This document shows, in pieces, positions 62,727 through 64,000 of a DNA stretch of 64,000 nt. The position numbers were made by a program, and so were the translations under genes. The DNA comes from Bradyrhizobium paxllaeri (GTDB taxonomy: Bacteria; Pseudomonadota; Alphaproteobacteria; Rhizobiales; Xanthobacteraceae). Location of the stretch: assembly GCF_001693515.2 (NCBI RefSeq), contig NZ_CP042968.1, positions 4,960,001-5,024,000 of the forward strand, read 5' to 3'. The notes beneath the pieces are model-generated. The model saw only the letters and a program-made list of their open reading frames with translations. It had not been told where the DNA came from and ran no database searches. Every line of letters begins with the position of its first letter. Positions within the stretch are counted from its first letter, which is position 1.

Positions 62727-62903
62727 AATCGGCTCCCCGGCCTTGATGTGAATTGCATCCCGAAAATCGTCCAAAATATAGCAATGCGATAAATTCAACA
62801 AATGCCGCGTGGGCGATCGCACCGTCCTGGCCGCTGGTGATGACTCTGCTCCGCCAGGAGTCGATCATCCTGCCGGAGTAAGATCTGTCATTGAACCTTA
62901 ACG

Positions 62904-63229
62904 TCAACGTGTGAATGAGGCGTTACTGCGATCACCTGCTGCTCCCCATTTTCGGCAAAGATCGTTCGCTTTAAAGGAGCGCTTATGCTCAAAATTCAAG
63001 CTGGCTCTGCTTTGTCTATTGGCTTCCGGAGATTGCGGCCTCTCCGCTCTGACTTGCTGACGGATTTGCTCAAGGTGGCGGGCGATCGCGGGCTTCCGCG
63101 GGCAACGCGATTGCGCCAAAGACCGCGTGCAATGTTCACACCCTGCTTAAAACGTTGCTCCACGATGCGGGCCTTCTCCTCGCCTATCCATCGTCGTCGC
63201 CGCCGGCGCGCCGAGGTCACTCGAGTCAA
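62904..63229 (-). pseudogene. fragment of another IS66 tnpA
   Basis: Minus strand gives Thr-Arg-Val-Thr-Ser-Ala-Arg-Arg-Arg-Arg-Arg-Arg-Trp ... Lys-Ala-Arg-Ile-Val-Glu, the start of a TnpA of a different IS66 subgroup, then a frameshift near 63100. No tnpB or tnpC follows. Confidence 0.7.
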
Positions 63230-63361
63230 CGATAGCGATCAACATCCTGCCTGGTATCATGCATCGCATTTTCCACCATTTCACTTCCATTGATCAACTC
63301 AGTCTGGGCTGGATCCCAGGTGAGCCGAGGATAAGGAGGATAGGGCTCATGCGGGTTAGGT

Positions 63362-63667
63362 TTAGTTAGGTGTTGGCGGCACAGGCACTGAAGTTGACTT
63401 GAGCCTCAACGTGAAAGGAAATGTGGTCGCCAAAAGCCGCTCGAAAGCCGAACACTGTTCAGCCAGGCGTTGCTCGATGATTTTTCGCTGCTCATCAGGC
63501 AACTCGTTTTGAAGCAACTTACGATAACGCCAAATATCGTTTCGCACTGATTTCATCTCACTTAGGCTATCATCAATCGAACTACTCATGGATGTGGCAC
63601 AGTGCGGAACTAACCCAAACTCGTCAACAGCGTCATCCTTCGGCGAAGCCGCGCGCCGTGGCTTCAT
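63362..63667 (-). CDS. small hypothetical protein
   Basis: 101 aa; the middle is a clear coiled helix (Asp-Glu-Gln-Arg-Lys-Ile-Ile-Glu-Gln-Arg-Leu-Ala-Glu-Gln). A later start (Met-Ser-Ser-Ser) would give 75 aa. The gene starts 32 bp from the IS256 copy, so its promoter may have been displaced. No family recognised. Confidence 0.45.
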   Translation of the reverse strand: MKPRRAASPKDDAVDEFGLVPHCATSMSSSIDDSLSEMKSVRNDIWRYRKLLQNELPDEQRKIIEQRLAEQCSAFERLLATTFPFTLRLKSTSVPVPPTPN

Positions 63668-63698
63668 TATGAGTTTTCAGGTGTGTTGGGGGTGAGAG

Positions 63699-64000
63699 GG
63701 GGGATGTCCCGGGGTTCTGTTGAATTTCTGAAGAGGTCGGCGTTGCCCCCCTTGAGCCGGTAGGCTCGGGGTGCTGATTCCACAAAGGAGAGCAACGCCA
63801 TGACGAGAGATATCACACCGGCTGGTTCGCCGGCGACCGGGGCTGTGGACGAAGCGTTTGCAGAAGTGCGGGCGAGCTTCGATCGGTTCTGCCTTGCGGC
63901 AGGGATCGAGGCGCTCGGCACGATGATGGAGGCGGATGTCACGGCGGCCTGCGGGCCGCGCCACGGTCGCGACGCGGCGCGGCGGGCGCACCGTTGGGGC
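63699..64000 (+). mobile_element. IS256-family insertion sequence, copy 2, left part
   Basis: Matches the reverse complement of 30400-30701 over the visible part, including the untranslated leader and the terminal GGGGGATGTCCC. It is cut by the window edge and is in the opposite orientation to copy 1. Confidence 0.93.
63800..64000 (+). CDS. IS256-family transposase, 5' part
   Basis: First 67 codons of the same transposase as at 29326-30600, with identical sequence in all parts compared. Continues outside the window. Confidence 0.93.
   Translation, partial: MTRDITPAGSPATGAVDEAFAEVRASFDRFCLAAGIEALGTMMEADVTAACGPRHGRDAARRAHRWG

Noticed and set aside
1..64000. CRISPR arrays, tRNA or rRNA genes
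   Set aside because: No spaced short repeats, cloverleaf patterns or ribosomal RNA words were found by eye; a tRNA scan would be needed to be certain.

Overview
The window looks like the accessory (symbiosis-island type) part of a Bradyrhizobium-like alphaproteobacterial chromosome. Three things support this: GC-rich codon use, many small proteins of a type common in Bradyrhizobium, and a patchwork of insertion sequences, relics of conjugative genes and decayed copies of catabolic genes. The genus is an inference from protein style, not from a marker gene.

Layout. 0-3.2 kb: a methanol/ethanol-dehydrogenase-like PQQ enzyme with the lanthanide-type Asp-x-Asp motif, the start of a cytochrome c, a PCu(A)C copper chaperone and a broken TRAP permease. 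3.2-20.4 kb: a large catabolic locus with two GH88-type hydrolases, two CaiB/BaiF CoA-transferases, two enoyl-CoA hydratases, intact and broken MaoC hydratases, a gutted acyl-CoA dehydrogenase, a complete sugar-type ABC importer, and AraC, Lrp and LacI regulators. Three matching LacI-type operators (6712, 18175, 19523) tie it together. The stretch 15985-16920 is a graveyard of second copies of genes from the same locus. 21-23.6 kb: a PurF-like protein whose N-terminal nucleophile Cys is Ser, with a HAD phosphatase, behind a very good sigma-54 promoter and a NifA-type upstream site. 24-29 kb: small proteins, then an operon with luxR, luxI and a degenerate isochorismatase-fold gene, with a clear lux box.

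29.3-38 kb is mobile and decaying: an IS256-family element (a second copy in inverse orientation begins at 63.7 kb), a broken GcvA-like regulator, an in-frame fusion of a conjugation-type ribbon-helix-helix protein to an MFS transporter, an alpha/beta hydrolase, a broken ImmA/IrrE gene and IS110. 38.9-50.2 kb: a double-barrel outer-membrane protein, ferredoxin-NADP reductase, a broken ArdC, a small molybdopterin-fold exported protein, a large GGDEF/EAL protein, a broken efflux adaptor, coupled folE and queD-like genes, and Flp-pilin genes.

50.9-55.2 kb: an orphan branched-chain amino-acid binding protein, then the most interesting cassette in the window: a very short proline-rich ORF ending in Gly, an E2-E1 (ThiF) fusion and a JAB/JAMM peptidase. 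These are the parts of a bacterial ubiquitin-like conjugation system, but no CD-NTase or recognisable ubiquitin fold is visible nearby. 55.4-59.6 kb: small genes, a diverged 290-bp duplication, a MarR regulator and a GrlR-family protein. 59.6-64 kb: a complete IS66 gene set, an Lrp/AsnC paralogue, an IS66 fragment and the start of the second IS256 copy.

No tRNA, rRNA, integrase gene or CRISPR array was recognised.
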